DNA of 46,301 nucleotides, taken from assembly GCA_029781115.1 (NCBI GenBank), contig JAKOXG010000021.1, positions 1 through 46,301 on the forward strand. The letters are read 5' to 3'. This document shows positions 25,401-32,846 of this stretch, piece after piece. Source of the stretch: Candidatus Cloacimonadota bacterium. GTDB taxonomy: Bacteria; Cloacimonadota; Cloacimonadia; Cloacimonadales; Cloacimonadaceae. Position numbers and translations under genes: made by a program. Position 1 is the stretch's first letter. Each line of letters opens with the position of its first letter. The notes beneath the pieces were generated by a model. It did not search any database and was not told the DNA's origin. It worked only from the letters and a program-made list of their open reading frames with translations.

Positions 25401-28400
25401 CAAGGTGATTCTGCCCGGTGACTCGATACCTGCAAACGACGAAACCAACACCCTGAACGTCGACATCTTGCCCTCAGGCACACAAGCCGTCACCATCGGT
25501 GCGGGAGACCAGAACGCCCGTTATCCAATCGACTTCTACTACAAAAATGGCATCTACGAATGCATTTACCTGGCAGACGAACTGATTTTCCCCAGCGGAA
25601 CCATCACCGGAATCTCCCTCTACAGCCAGTTCGCAGTCGCTCCCACCAACGGAGCCACCAAGATCTACCTGGGAACCACGCAACAGACAGACCTGAGCGG
25701 CGGCTTTATCCCCGCCACTGAGCTCAACCTGGTCTTTGATGGAAACGTGGATTATCCTGTCGGTGAAAACACCATCAACATCGTGTTCCAGACGCCTTAC
25801 ATGCACACGCCGGGCAACTTGGTGATGATGGTATACCGTCCCATGGATACCAACTGGTATTCTTCATCCAACTACTTCAAGTGTCAGACTGTTGGCAGCA
25901 ATAGAGGCCGTTATATCAGGTCTGACGGCACAGCCTATGATCCCAACAACCCCGGCACTGGAACCGTTACCAGTCAATTCCCCAAGATCACCATCTTCTA
26001 CACCTCACAGGAGATCGAAAACGACTTGGGTGCAGTTTCCATCAGCGGAAACAGATCCCCTACCGTGGGTGCAACTTCAATCTACACCGTCCGCATCCGC
26101 AACAACGGCAGCCAAGCTCAAGACACTTACACGGTGAAACTGATGGGCCCCAACGATGAGGAATTGGTCAGCATGGCTGGACCTGCTGTCCCCAGTCTTG
26201 AGACCGTGGATGTAGAAATCCCTTGGACACCCACCACCGCAGGAAACTATGCCATCTACGGCAAACTGGAAATGGTTGGTGATGAATTTGAGATCAACAA
26301 TACCACCAGACCTCTCAACCTCATGGTAAATCCCGCAGGAGTGTTTACCGTGACTGTGGGTGAGGGTACCCAAACCATGCGCGTACCCATGGACTTCTAC
26401 TACAAAAGCTCTCTCTATGAAACCATATACTTCCAAGATGAGCTGCAAGGATTCATTGGCCAAATCACCGGTATTAAGTTCCATACCAATATGACGAATA
26501 CGCTTACGAACCAGGCATGTAAAGTATGGCTCGGCACCACCACGCAGACTGATCTTTCTACGGACTGGATCCCCTCTACCCAGCTTACCCCGGTGTTCGA
26601 TGGCACCCTGGATTTCACCTCAGGAGCCGGAGAATCTGTTAACATCATCTTCAACGAACCATTTATGTACCTGGAAGGCGGCAATTTGGTGATGATGGTC
26701 AATCGTCCCCTGGACGCTCAATATTACAGCTCCTCGGATTACTTCATGGGTCAATCCGGAGTTGCCAACCGAGCTCGAAAACAGCAATCAGACAGTGTCG
26801 AATACGATCCAACCAGCCCATCTGGCGGCACTGCTACAGCAGAGTTCCCCATGACTACCTTCCTGGTGATACCGGGCGGAGTGGGTCACATCTCCGGAAC
26901 TGTGACCGGTGCAAATAACCAACCCCTCAGCGGCGTGTCGGTTACCCTCAACAACGGTATCTACAGCGCCACCACCAACGCAGCTGGACAATACCAGCTG
27001 ATCAACGTCCTGCCGGAAACCTACACCCTCGCCTTCAACGCGCATGGCTACTATGAACACACACAGACAGTCGTGCTGGAAGAAGACGATGAGCTCACCA
27101 TCGACGTGACCCTGCAGCTCCTGCCTCAAGTGAGCGTGACCGGTACTGTCCTGGCCAGCGATACGGGCGTCGGAATCTCCGGAGCTCTGATCCAGCTTGC
27201 GGGTTATGAGCCCTACAGCACAAATACAAACGCTGCGGGCGCCTTCACCATCCCCAACGTCTTTGCCGATCATACTTACGATTACAATATCAGCGCAGCC
27301 GGTTATTCTTCGCTGAATGGTCAGGTGATCGTGGGCACCACAAACTACGACATGGGCGAGATTACCCTCAGCGAAGTGGCTTACGCCCCTGTAAATGTGA
27401 CTGCTGAAGTAAACACCGTCGGCGACATTGTGAACGTCACTTGGCTGGCTCCGGATCCCAACGCTCTGGAGATAGTCGAGAGTTTTGAAGGTGCTGAATT
27501 CCCGCCTGATGGCTGGACTCAAACCATCACCAACAGCGGCCCGCCCAACGCCCTGGGTCTCTATCCCACCTGGTGCAGGGTAGGTGCGCTCACCGTTCAG
27601 GGTGACAATATCACGCCCACCGAGGGTGAATACCAAGCGGGCTTTTACTGGGATTACAACCACCAGGACGAGTGGCTGATCACACCTCCCTTCAACTGCC
27701 CGCCCAATGCCTATCTCAGCTTTGACAGCTACGTCTTCCTCGGATCCGATGCCGGTGATCACTACTACGTGAAGGTATCCACTGACAACGGCAGCAGCTG
27801 GACAGTCCTCTGGGATGCTTCCGCACAAACCGGCGGCTGGAACGAATATTCCTCGCCCATCACCGTAGACCTCGGCGCCTATACCGGCAATCAGATCAAG
27901 ATTGCCTTCCATGCCATAGATGGACCTGAAAACACAGGCCTCTATTACCTCTGGTTCATAGACAACGTCTACATCGGCAACAGCACTGCCAAAGTGCATT
28001 TTGACCTGGAAGAGATGAGCGTCGTATCCGCAAGCAGGCCTGAGCTTCAGCGCCAAGCTTTCGGCACCGCACCCATCAGAGCCAGATCACGCCTGGTGGA
28101 GGAAGGTGCTGCCAGCCGCGTCGAGCCCAGATTGCCACGTGCCAACGAAGTCGGCTACACGCGCCATAATCCCAGGGTGCTCACCGGTTACACGGTCTAC
28201 AGGTTGGAGCCGGGACAAGAGCAAAATGAAGCTTCATGGGTCCTTCTGACCGATGAAGCCATCAGTGACCTCAGCTTTGCTGATACCGGTTGGGATCCGC
28301 TTCCCAATGGAGACTACCGCTGGGCTGTTAAAGCCGTCTACACCAACGGCGTCACCTCTGTGGCCAGCTTCTCCAACATCCTCAACAAGGATATAGCCAT

Positions 28401-28941
28401 GGGCATGATAGTGGGAACCGTGAGACGTGAAAACAACACCGGTATCATCGGCGCTACCGTGACCAACGGAACCGTGTCTACCACCACAAACACTATCGGA
28501 GCATACACCCTCTTAGTCCGTGTGGGGTATCACAATGTGACCGCCATCGCCGCGGGCTTTGATACACTCACCGTGGAAAATGTGCTGGTCAGCCAGGGCG
28601 ACAATACCACCGTGAACTTCGTGATGACGCAAACGGATAGCGATGACCCCGTGATTCCTGTGCTGGCTACCGCCCTCGATGGCAACTTCCCCAATCCCTT
28701 CAACCCTGAAACAACCATCAGTTACAGCATCAAGGAACCCGGGAAAGTGAAGCTGGAAGTCTATAACATCAAAGGCCAATTGGTGAGAACCTTGGTGGAT
28801 GAAGAGCAGATTACCGGCCATTATAAACTGGTCTTCGATTCCAAAGATGACCGTGGACGCAGCATCTCCAGTGGTGTCTATCTGCTGAGGATGGTTGCAC
28901 CCGGATACCGCAAGACCTCCAAGATGATTCTAATGCAATAG
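22456..28941 (+). CDS. Giant multidomain secreted protein (2161 aa) with sorting tail
   Basis: Signal peptide (1-23) followed by a modular exterior. Residues ~26-200, ~313-492, ~1009-1187 and ~1296-1472 are four copies of one beta-sandwich module (VTIGTGDETARYPFDFYWKN; PYMHTPGNLV). CARDB-like spacers (~202-307, 895-1005, 1189-1292) separate them. Carboxypeptidase-regulatory-like domains lie at ~495-579, 1478-1557, 1559-1640 and 1982-2057. Two choice-of-anchor J/cleaved-adhesin-like domains (~614-774, 1674-1846) are flanked by Fn3-like strands. The C-terminus (~2076-2161: NFPNPFNPETTI, YNIKGQLVRTL) is a sorting tail. A cell-surface adhesin or matrix protein is inferred; no catalytic residues are recognised. 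It has its own ribosome site and a strong terminator. Internal repeats invite assembly error, but the frame stays intact. Confidence 0.87.
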   Translation: MRRIFLLVMALAMLLPVVTGLNATEVTIGTGDETARYPFDFYWKNSLYQCLYFPDELGFVSGTITQLKFYNNFSSADIADKPVRIWLGSTQLNDLSGGFIPASQLTLVYDGVMTFPTGTNTITFNLQTPYMHTPGNLVLYAQRVMDSQYFSSTNYFQCQSGTAGRARYLRSDSTTYDPNNPDNGTATVQFPQVTIVYTAQAIDNDISANGISGTLTPNQDQPTPYVITVRNNGLNAQSDYQVKLKDTNGVELASAAGPAIASQESMDVTLFWTPATLGPMGIYGEVVMAGDEIDLNNQTRTLNVDVQPPGTITVTIGTGLSSNSATGTPTPYGTRYKNFHQQYLYTAQEIIDGGGIPGPITSLAFEVYALNECLPMANFKIRLKHTDQTALTTSFETGDYTQVFFQESFLPEVGWNYHNFDSPFIWDGTSNILVDIVTTMIDEAYTQNASVPYTPTSGTYTSLRYQSNTVDAETATATGSRSYNRANIRFGQSTTVTVSGHVVGSDDPTLALEGANVLLQGPLTYSGVTNAQGNFSISEVLSGNEYTYTITLEGYDELVGTVFVGSTNHDLGTLIVPEATNPPRNVTALVSDDNTQVNLMWRPPGAGGGGIGFVEDFEFDDGGWESSGYGDWEWTNEYDVSQYVDIDTHTDQPPQTAHSGTGMWGTKIHSGYSNSGAWSYLRKTFNLSGIPQPVLSFWHYMDGYNTWDYGFIKVNGTHVWGAQNAAVFMPWQELTIDLSQWADETQVEISFEWYATTTVSYAGWYIDDLYVGQALSKHVHFANHAPRKLLRSNLSEEEGARLMAPKRIAQSLSRPVDRTDSRVHLGYKVWRLIAGNEQNEDSWTLLTADTITDTTFVDPAWGTLPDSVYRWVVKAVYTNGVTSVSSFSNRLTILRSDLAANSLSGNLTPTAGMANPYTIEVQNTGTDPQLGTAYTVKLMQSVADGDDVELVSLPGVDLAPGATHNFVASWTPAAEGQATIYGKVILPGDSIPANDETNTLNVDILPSGTQAVTIGAGDQNARYPIDFYYKNGIYECIYLADELIFPSGTITGISLYSQFAVAPTNGATKIYLGTTQQTDLSGGFIPATELNLVFDGNVDYPVGENTINIVFQTPYMHTPGNLVMMVYRPMDTNWYSSSNYFKCQTVGSNRGRYIRSDGTAYDPNNPGTGTVTSQFPKITIFYTSQEIENDLGAVSISGNRSPTVGATSIYTVRIRNNGSQAQDTYTVKLMGPNDEELVSMAGPAVPSLETVDVEIPWTPTTAGNYAIYGKLEMVGDEFEINNTTRPLNLMVNPAGVFTVTVGEGTQTMRVPMDFYYKSSLYETIYFQDELQGFIGQITGIKFHTNMTNTLTNQACKVWLGTTTQTDLSTDWIPSTQLTPVFDGTLDFTSGAGESVNIIFNEPFMYLEGGNLVMMVNRPLDAQYYSSSDYFMGQSGVANRARKQQSDSVEYDPTSPSGGTATAEFPMTTFLVIPGGVGHISGTVTGANNQPLSGVSVTLNNGIYSATTNAAGQYQLINVLPETYTLAFNAHGYYEHTQTVVLEEDDELTIDVTLQLLPQVSVTGTVLASDTGVGISGALIQLAGYEPYSTNTNAAGAFTIPNVFADHTYDYNISAAGYSSLNGQVIVGTTNYDMGEITLSEVAYAPVNVTAEVNTVGDIVNVTWLAPDPNALEIVESFEGAEFPPDGWTQTITNSGPPNALGLYPTWCRVGALTVQGDNITPTEGEYQAGFYWDYNHQDEWLITPPFNCPPNAYLSFDSYVFLGSDAGDHYYVKVSTDNGSSWTVLWDASAQTGGWNEYSSPITVDLGAYTGNQIKIAFHAIDGPENTGLYYLWFIDNVYIGNSTAKVHFDLEEMSVVSASRPELQRQAFGTAPIRARSRLVEEGAASRVEPRLPRANEVGYTRHNPRVLTGYTVYRLEPGQEQNEASWVLLTDEAISDLSFADTGWDPLPNGDYRWAVKAVYTNGVTSVASFSNILNKDIAMGMIVGTVRRENNTGIIGATVTNGTVSTTTNTIGAYTLLVRVGYHNVTAIAAGFDTLTVENVLVSQGDNTTVNFVMTQTDSDDPVIPVLATALDGNFPNPFNPETTISYSIKEPGKVKLEVYNIKGQLVRTLVDEEQITGHYKLVFDSKDDRGRSISSGVYLLRMVAPGYRKTSKMILMQ

Positions 28942-28962
28942 GCATACAAAGATAAACCATCG

Positions 28963-28996
28963 AAGCCGGCTCGCCAGGGCCGGCTTTCTTTGTTTG
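28963..28996 (+). terminator. Rho-independent terminator after the giant secreted protein
   Basis: An 8-bp GC-rich stem AAGCCGGC/GCCGGCTT with an 8-nt loop is followed by TCTTTGTTT. It starts 21 bp after the stop codon. Confidence 0.85.
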
Positions 28997-29035
28997 AGTT
29001 CACAAATTGCAAAATGGAGTTTGGAAAAATGCCTC

Positions 29036-29158
29036 CTCACTATATACACTGACGATCTCACCTTGTGGATAAAAATCCACAAAATAAAGCTCGTAACTAC
29101 CTGTAAATAGAGGTGATACAAAGGGGGCAAATATTGTCACCTTTCGGGCGTTATTAAA
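29036..29158 (+). repeat. Dispersed ~120-nt element, copy 2 (possible structured RNA)
   Basis: It shares the 21-nt opening block, AAGCTCGTAACT and CAAATATT with 253-372. A GTGGAT-AAAA-ATCCAC hairpin and an ACCT/AGGT stem (29099-29102 with 29111-29114) occupy positions where copy 1 has different sequence. It follows the terminator at 28963-28996 by 40 bp. Confidence 0.5.
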
Positions 29159-29530
29159 ATACCGGCGCAGCCGCCCCATTCGTGTAATTCGTGGGAAACA
29201 TCAAACTGCGTTTGATTGCGGCGGTTTGGTAACCTCCGGCTACAGGTGGGTCGCTATGGCAAGCGACCATACAGGGACGAGACTGTGTGAAAACCCTTTC
29301 TGTAGCTGGTCTTGCTTTTGCTCAGAGCATTCGCATCTCTAAATAAAGCGCAGCTGCTAACACCTAACGCCTAACACCTAAAACCTACGGCGAAGCCGCT
29401 CCAACCTTGTACGGGCGCTTGCCATAGCGTCGCAACTTCACACGGTCTCGCTCAACGAAGATAGCACGCGCATCCCCGAAACAAGCGCAGCTGCTAACAA
29501 CTAACACCTTAAACCTAACACCTAACCAAC
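29159..29530. repeat. Composite repeat block
   Basis: 29159-29390 is a copy of the ~240-bp unit found twice at 41872-42342. It contains CATTCGTGTAATTCGTGG, an ATCAAAC-TGC-GTTTGAT hairpin, a GGTCGCTATGGCAAGCGACC hairpin, a CCCTTTCTGTAGCTGGTCTT block and heptads. 29407-29525 is a copy of the 130-bp unit at 14684-14940. There is no gene. Confidence 0.8.
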
Positions 29531-29693
29531 ACAGCTTGCACTTAACAGGCTGATACTCCAAAAGATAGCACCGATTTATGCCGCTTGGGAAAATAAAGAT
29601 TTCTTAACAATCGAAAAAAGTTGCCATTCCAGAGTATCAAAATCGGCAGTTTTGACACTAATGTTATAGAGCGAACAAGAAAGGAGCATAAAC

Positions 29694-30208
29694 ATGAAAA
29701 ATGGTCTTACTTTTAGCACTGGCTGTCCTCAGCCTGAACCTCGTATGTGCGGGATGGGATTATTCTGCGATACCGCCACAGTCACTTCCCGTATTTACCG
29801 GATCCTTGAACGATCCCGATGTCCAAATTATCTTTGAAGACGCAGACGGTGAATTTGTATTCGTTTTGCACAATGGTGTCTTCTACATCTTTTATCTATA
29901 ACGCAATGACAGCATGCTCTGATTTGGAAATGATTGAGCACAAAAGTGTCGCTTCCATCAGAGCTGCCTCCCGAGAAAGACAAACTATCGCCTTTAACGG
30001 GGTGTGCCTGTTATTGTCCCTGTGTAGTAAAACAACCCAAGCACTTTCCAATGCTTGCGATTCTTCAAGGGCTCATCTTTCGATTACAAGATGGGCAGAA
30101 CCTCAAAACACCCAAACGCAAAACCCAACAACCGAGCTGCCTGCCACCCGATTGGCAGATCGGGGCTCATTTGTAAGAACGGCATGCGATATGCCACAAG
30201 AAAGTTAA
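29694..30208 (+). pseudogene. Probable degraded secreted-protein gene
   Basis: AAGGAG at 29681 is correctly spaced for ATG 29694, but that frame (MKNGLTFST) is not signal-like. Seven bases on, ATG 29701 opens a frame with a signal peptide (MVLLLALAVLSLNLVCAG) that runs 66 residues to a stop at 29901. One extra A in the AAAAA run at 29697-29701 would explain this. Downstream, protein-like stretches occur in other frames up to 30208 (KVSLPSELPPEKDKLSPL, VKQPKHFPMLAILQG). I read this as a broken gene. A genuine 66-residue secreted peptide starting at 29701 is the alternative. Confidence 0.45.
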
Positions 30209-30247
30209 CAAACCATAATTACTACTATTAATCAATAGGAGAACGTC

Positions 30248-32788
30248 ATGAAAAAGACAATTTTAGCCCTTTTGCTGGCGTTAACATGCGTGATTATTAA
30301 CGCCACTGCCACACGTTTCGTGAATATTGAAACGACCGGCCCTTTCGTCGTATCAAACACTGCAGGATGTATTGAAATATTCGCAGAATTAGACGACTCA
30401 TTAGCGTGTAACGTACCAGGCCAGTCAGATCAAAGGATTGCGTTATCCTATCCACCTTTCTTCAACAACCCAACTTGGCTATCTGGAGTTACCGTATACC
30501 ACATGGGAAACGGCTTTTATAGAATTACACTAAACTACTCAGACAACAACACTGGAATCCTAAGAAGTGGTTGGTTCAGGATTGACCTCCAATACTATAA
30601 CCAGTATGAGGGAATGTGGATGTCATATTCATCAGCAAGCACACATATCCTGGATCAAATATCCCAGTTTTGTTCTACAGTTACCAATCCCTACCAGGCA
30701 GCGATAACAAATGCCCCCAACAACTCTACTGTGACTATCCCTGCAGGTGTGCATGTTGGTCACTTAGTAATAAACAATAAGCATAACCTAACCATCAGGG
30801 GTGCGGGCATTACGGGTAATGATGTTACAACAATTCAGTGCGCTGGCAATGCCTCCACAATAACTATAACAGGTTGTACCAATCTAACGATACAGGACAT
30901 GATGATCACCAATGGCATATTTGAGAAAGGCAGTGGTATTAATTGTTCCCATAGTACTGTTACAATAGAAAACTGCCTGATTAAAGACAATAACGCTTCC
31001 CAGTTATACTCTGGAGGCCTCATTCCAGATGTAACAAAAGGGGGTGCTATATATGTGACCGGATATGATGCCACATGCACTGTAAGATCTTCAATAATAT
31101 ACGATAACGATGCAGAGCTGGGGAAAACCGCTTATGTCTGGGGTGGGAATATCGTCTTCGATGCATGTAATTTGCTTGAAAGCACTACTGGCTCAAATTA
31201 TGATGGTCATTATTGGGAGGCATTTACCTTTTGGAACTCCATTATTTCATCTGCCAATCTAAACATGGGTACTTATAACTACTGTTGCAGCTACGATCAG
31301 ACTGTAACATTGCCGGGTTCAAATAATATCAGAACAACTGACCCTATGTTTACGGATTCCAGCACTGATGATTACTCACTACGAAAGGGTTCTCCTTGCA
31401 TAGGAATGGGCTACAATCCGGATTATGACGATCCCGATACTCCAGGTTATGATCAAAATCTGATTACCGTATTTGACGAAACGCAGGAGATCGGTGCGGT
31501 AAACTTTGAGTGGGACAGATATACCACCTATACATTCACCGACGATCCGGATGCAAACTGGATGTGCTTCCCCGTTGTGGATGACTATTCTACTGTTGAA
31601 ATTGATGGTGTGGCATATACGAAGGATATTATGAGAGCCTTCTTCCTACAATATGAAGCACCAGGCTCCGAAATGGATAATGTAAGCTATTTGTTGTATA
31701 GTTCAAATTTGATTAGTATGCGGCGGCATACTCCCTCAAACCCCAGCTATGACCCCATAGAAAGGAATATGGGGTATAAAGCACTGTTTAATGAGAATAG
31801 CATCATGCCCCTTACAGGAACTATCCATGGCTACCACATACCCTATACGGCTCCAGTGCCAGTACCAGTATCCAATACAGAATGGTGGGTAGGGTATTTC
31901 ATTCCAGAAACCCAGTCCCCTCATGTTGCTTTCGGTTCTTTTTTGGATGAACTGTACTTCCTGAAGGGGAAAAATTGGGCAGCAACAAGGCTTAAGCCTA
32001 CCCGAAACTCACCTTGGGTTTGGGCTATTGGTCCATCTGGACCGTCTACTATCTCATATGGTGATATGGTTATAGTCAAAAAATTCGCTGATAGTCAACA
32101 AAACCAGTTTACTTGGAATCGGCTTACGAGCGTGCCTGCATGCCAAAAAGTCGAACCAGATTACTTCACTTTTACAAAAGAACCTGACTACACACCCATC
32201 TTTGTAGAAGTGGATTCACTTTCCACATTCAAGGAACTGGCCGTTATTATGGATGGAGATTGTTATGGGGCGGCTGTAGTTGATGGGAGCACCGTCATGA
32301 TCCCTGCCTACATCGACTCCGTTCCTAATGGTGCTGAAATCCAGATTGTCGGCTGGGATGGTGCCAAGTCAAAATCTGCACCCTTAGATTTAAGGGTTTA
32401 TAACAGCAATGCTGATGTGTTTTACCTAAGCTCGTCAATCACCAAAGAAGGTTATGACTTCTATTATGTAAAATTGGGTGAGGGTGAGGATAACACCAAC
32501 GTTCCCACTCCGCTCAACCTTGAGGTGTCAAACTATCCCAATCCCTTCAATCCATCCACCACGATAAGGTATACCGTCCCCGATGACGGTGATGTAAAAA
32601 TAAATGTATACAATACCAGGGGACAACTGGTTACAACCTTGGTGAATGAGCGAAAAGACAGGGGAGCCTACAGCTTGATCTGGAATGGCAGAAATAAGAA
32701 TGGCAATCAGGTATCATCCGGAGTATACTATACTAAAGTAACCACAGGCGGAAAGAGCGTAACAGCCAAAATGCTGTTGCTGAAATAA
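30248..32788 (+). CDS. Secreted right-handed beta-helix protein with sorting tail
   Basis: 846 residues. A signal peptide (1-21) leads a beta-sandwich-like N-terminal part. A parallel beta-helix follows at about 160-340, recognisable by short repeated strands such as LTIRGAGITG, ITITGCTNLTIQDMMI and VTIENCLIKDNN. A long C-terminal region of unknown fold (~425-750, TYTFTDDPDANWMCFPV) comes next, then a typical tail (YPNPFNPSTTIRYTV, YNTRGQLVTTL, SGVYYTKV, KMLLLK). Beta-helix domains commonly bind or cleave polysaccharides, but no lyase residues are recognisable. AGGAG lies 6 nt before the ATG. AT-rich codon use resembles its two downstream relatives more than the mre or hyd genes. Confidence 0.85.
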   Translation: MKKTILALLLALTCVIINATATRFVNIETTGPFVVSNTAGCIEIFAELDDSLACNVPGQSDQRIALSYPPFFNNPTWLSGVTVYHMGNGFYRITLNYSDNNTGILRSGWFRIDLQYYNQYEGMWMSYSSASTHILDQISQFCSTVTNPYQAAITNAPNNSTVTIPAGVHVGHLVINNKHNLTIRGAGITGNDVTTIQCAGNASTITITGCTNLTIQDMMITNGIFEKGSGINCSHSTVTIENCLIKDNNASQLYSGGLIPDVTKGGAIYVTGYDATCTVRSSIIYDNDAELGKTAYVWGGNIVFDACNLLESTTGSNYDGHYWEAFTFWNSIISSANLNMGTYNYCCSYDQTVTLPGSNNIRTTDPMFTDSSTDDYSLRKGSPCIGMGYNPDYDDPDTPGYDQNLITVFDETQEIGAVNFEWDRYTTYTFTDDPDANWMCFPVVDDYSTVEIDGVAYTKDIMRAFFLQYEAPGSEMDNVSYLLYSSNLISMRRHTPSNPSYDPIERNMGYKALFNENSIMPLTGTIHGYHIPYTAPVPVPVSNTEWWVGYFIPETQSPHVAFGSFLDELYFLKGKNWAATRLKPTRNSPWVWAIGPSGPSTISYGDMVIVKKFADSQQNQFTWNRLTSVPACQKVEPDYFTFTKEPDYTPIFVEVDSLSTFKELAVIMDGDCYGAAVVDGSTVMIPAYIDSVPNGAEIQIVGWDGAKSKSAPLDLRVYNSNADVFYLSSSITKEGYDFYYVKLGEGEDNTNVPTPLNLEVSNYPNPFNPSTTIRYTVPDDGDVKINVYNTRGQLVTTLVNERKDRGAYSLIWNGRNKNGNQVSSGVYYTKVTTGGKSVTAKMLLLK

Positions 32789-32799
32789 CATTGTAACAT

Positions 32800-32824
32800 G
32801 TGGAGCGGTATCATACCGCTCCAC
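32800..32824 (+). terminator. Intercistronic hairpin
   Basis: 11-bp perfect arms starting GTGGAGCGGTA enclose a TCA loop, 11 bp after a stop codon and 22 bp before the next start. No T-run follows (GATTTG), so it may be an attenuator, an mRNA-stabilising hairpin or a terminator. Confidence 0.5.
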
Positions 32825-32846
32825 GATTTGATAAATGGAGTAAACC

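Noticed and set aside
26788-28056. 422-residue minus-strand ORF opposite the giant secreted protein
   Set aside because: Shadow frame, rich in VDGDG-like complement of the repeats, with no independent signal.
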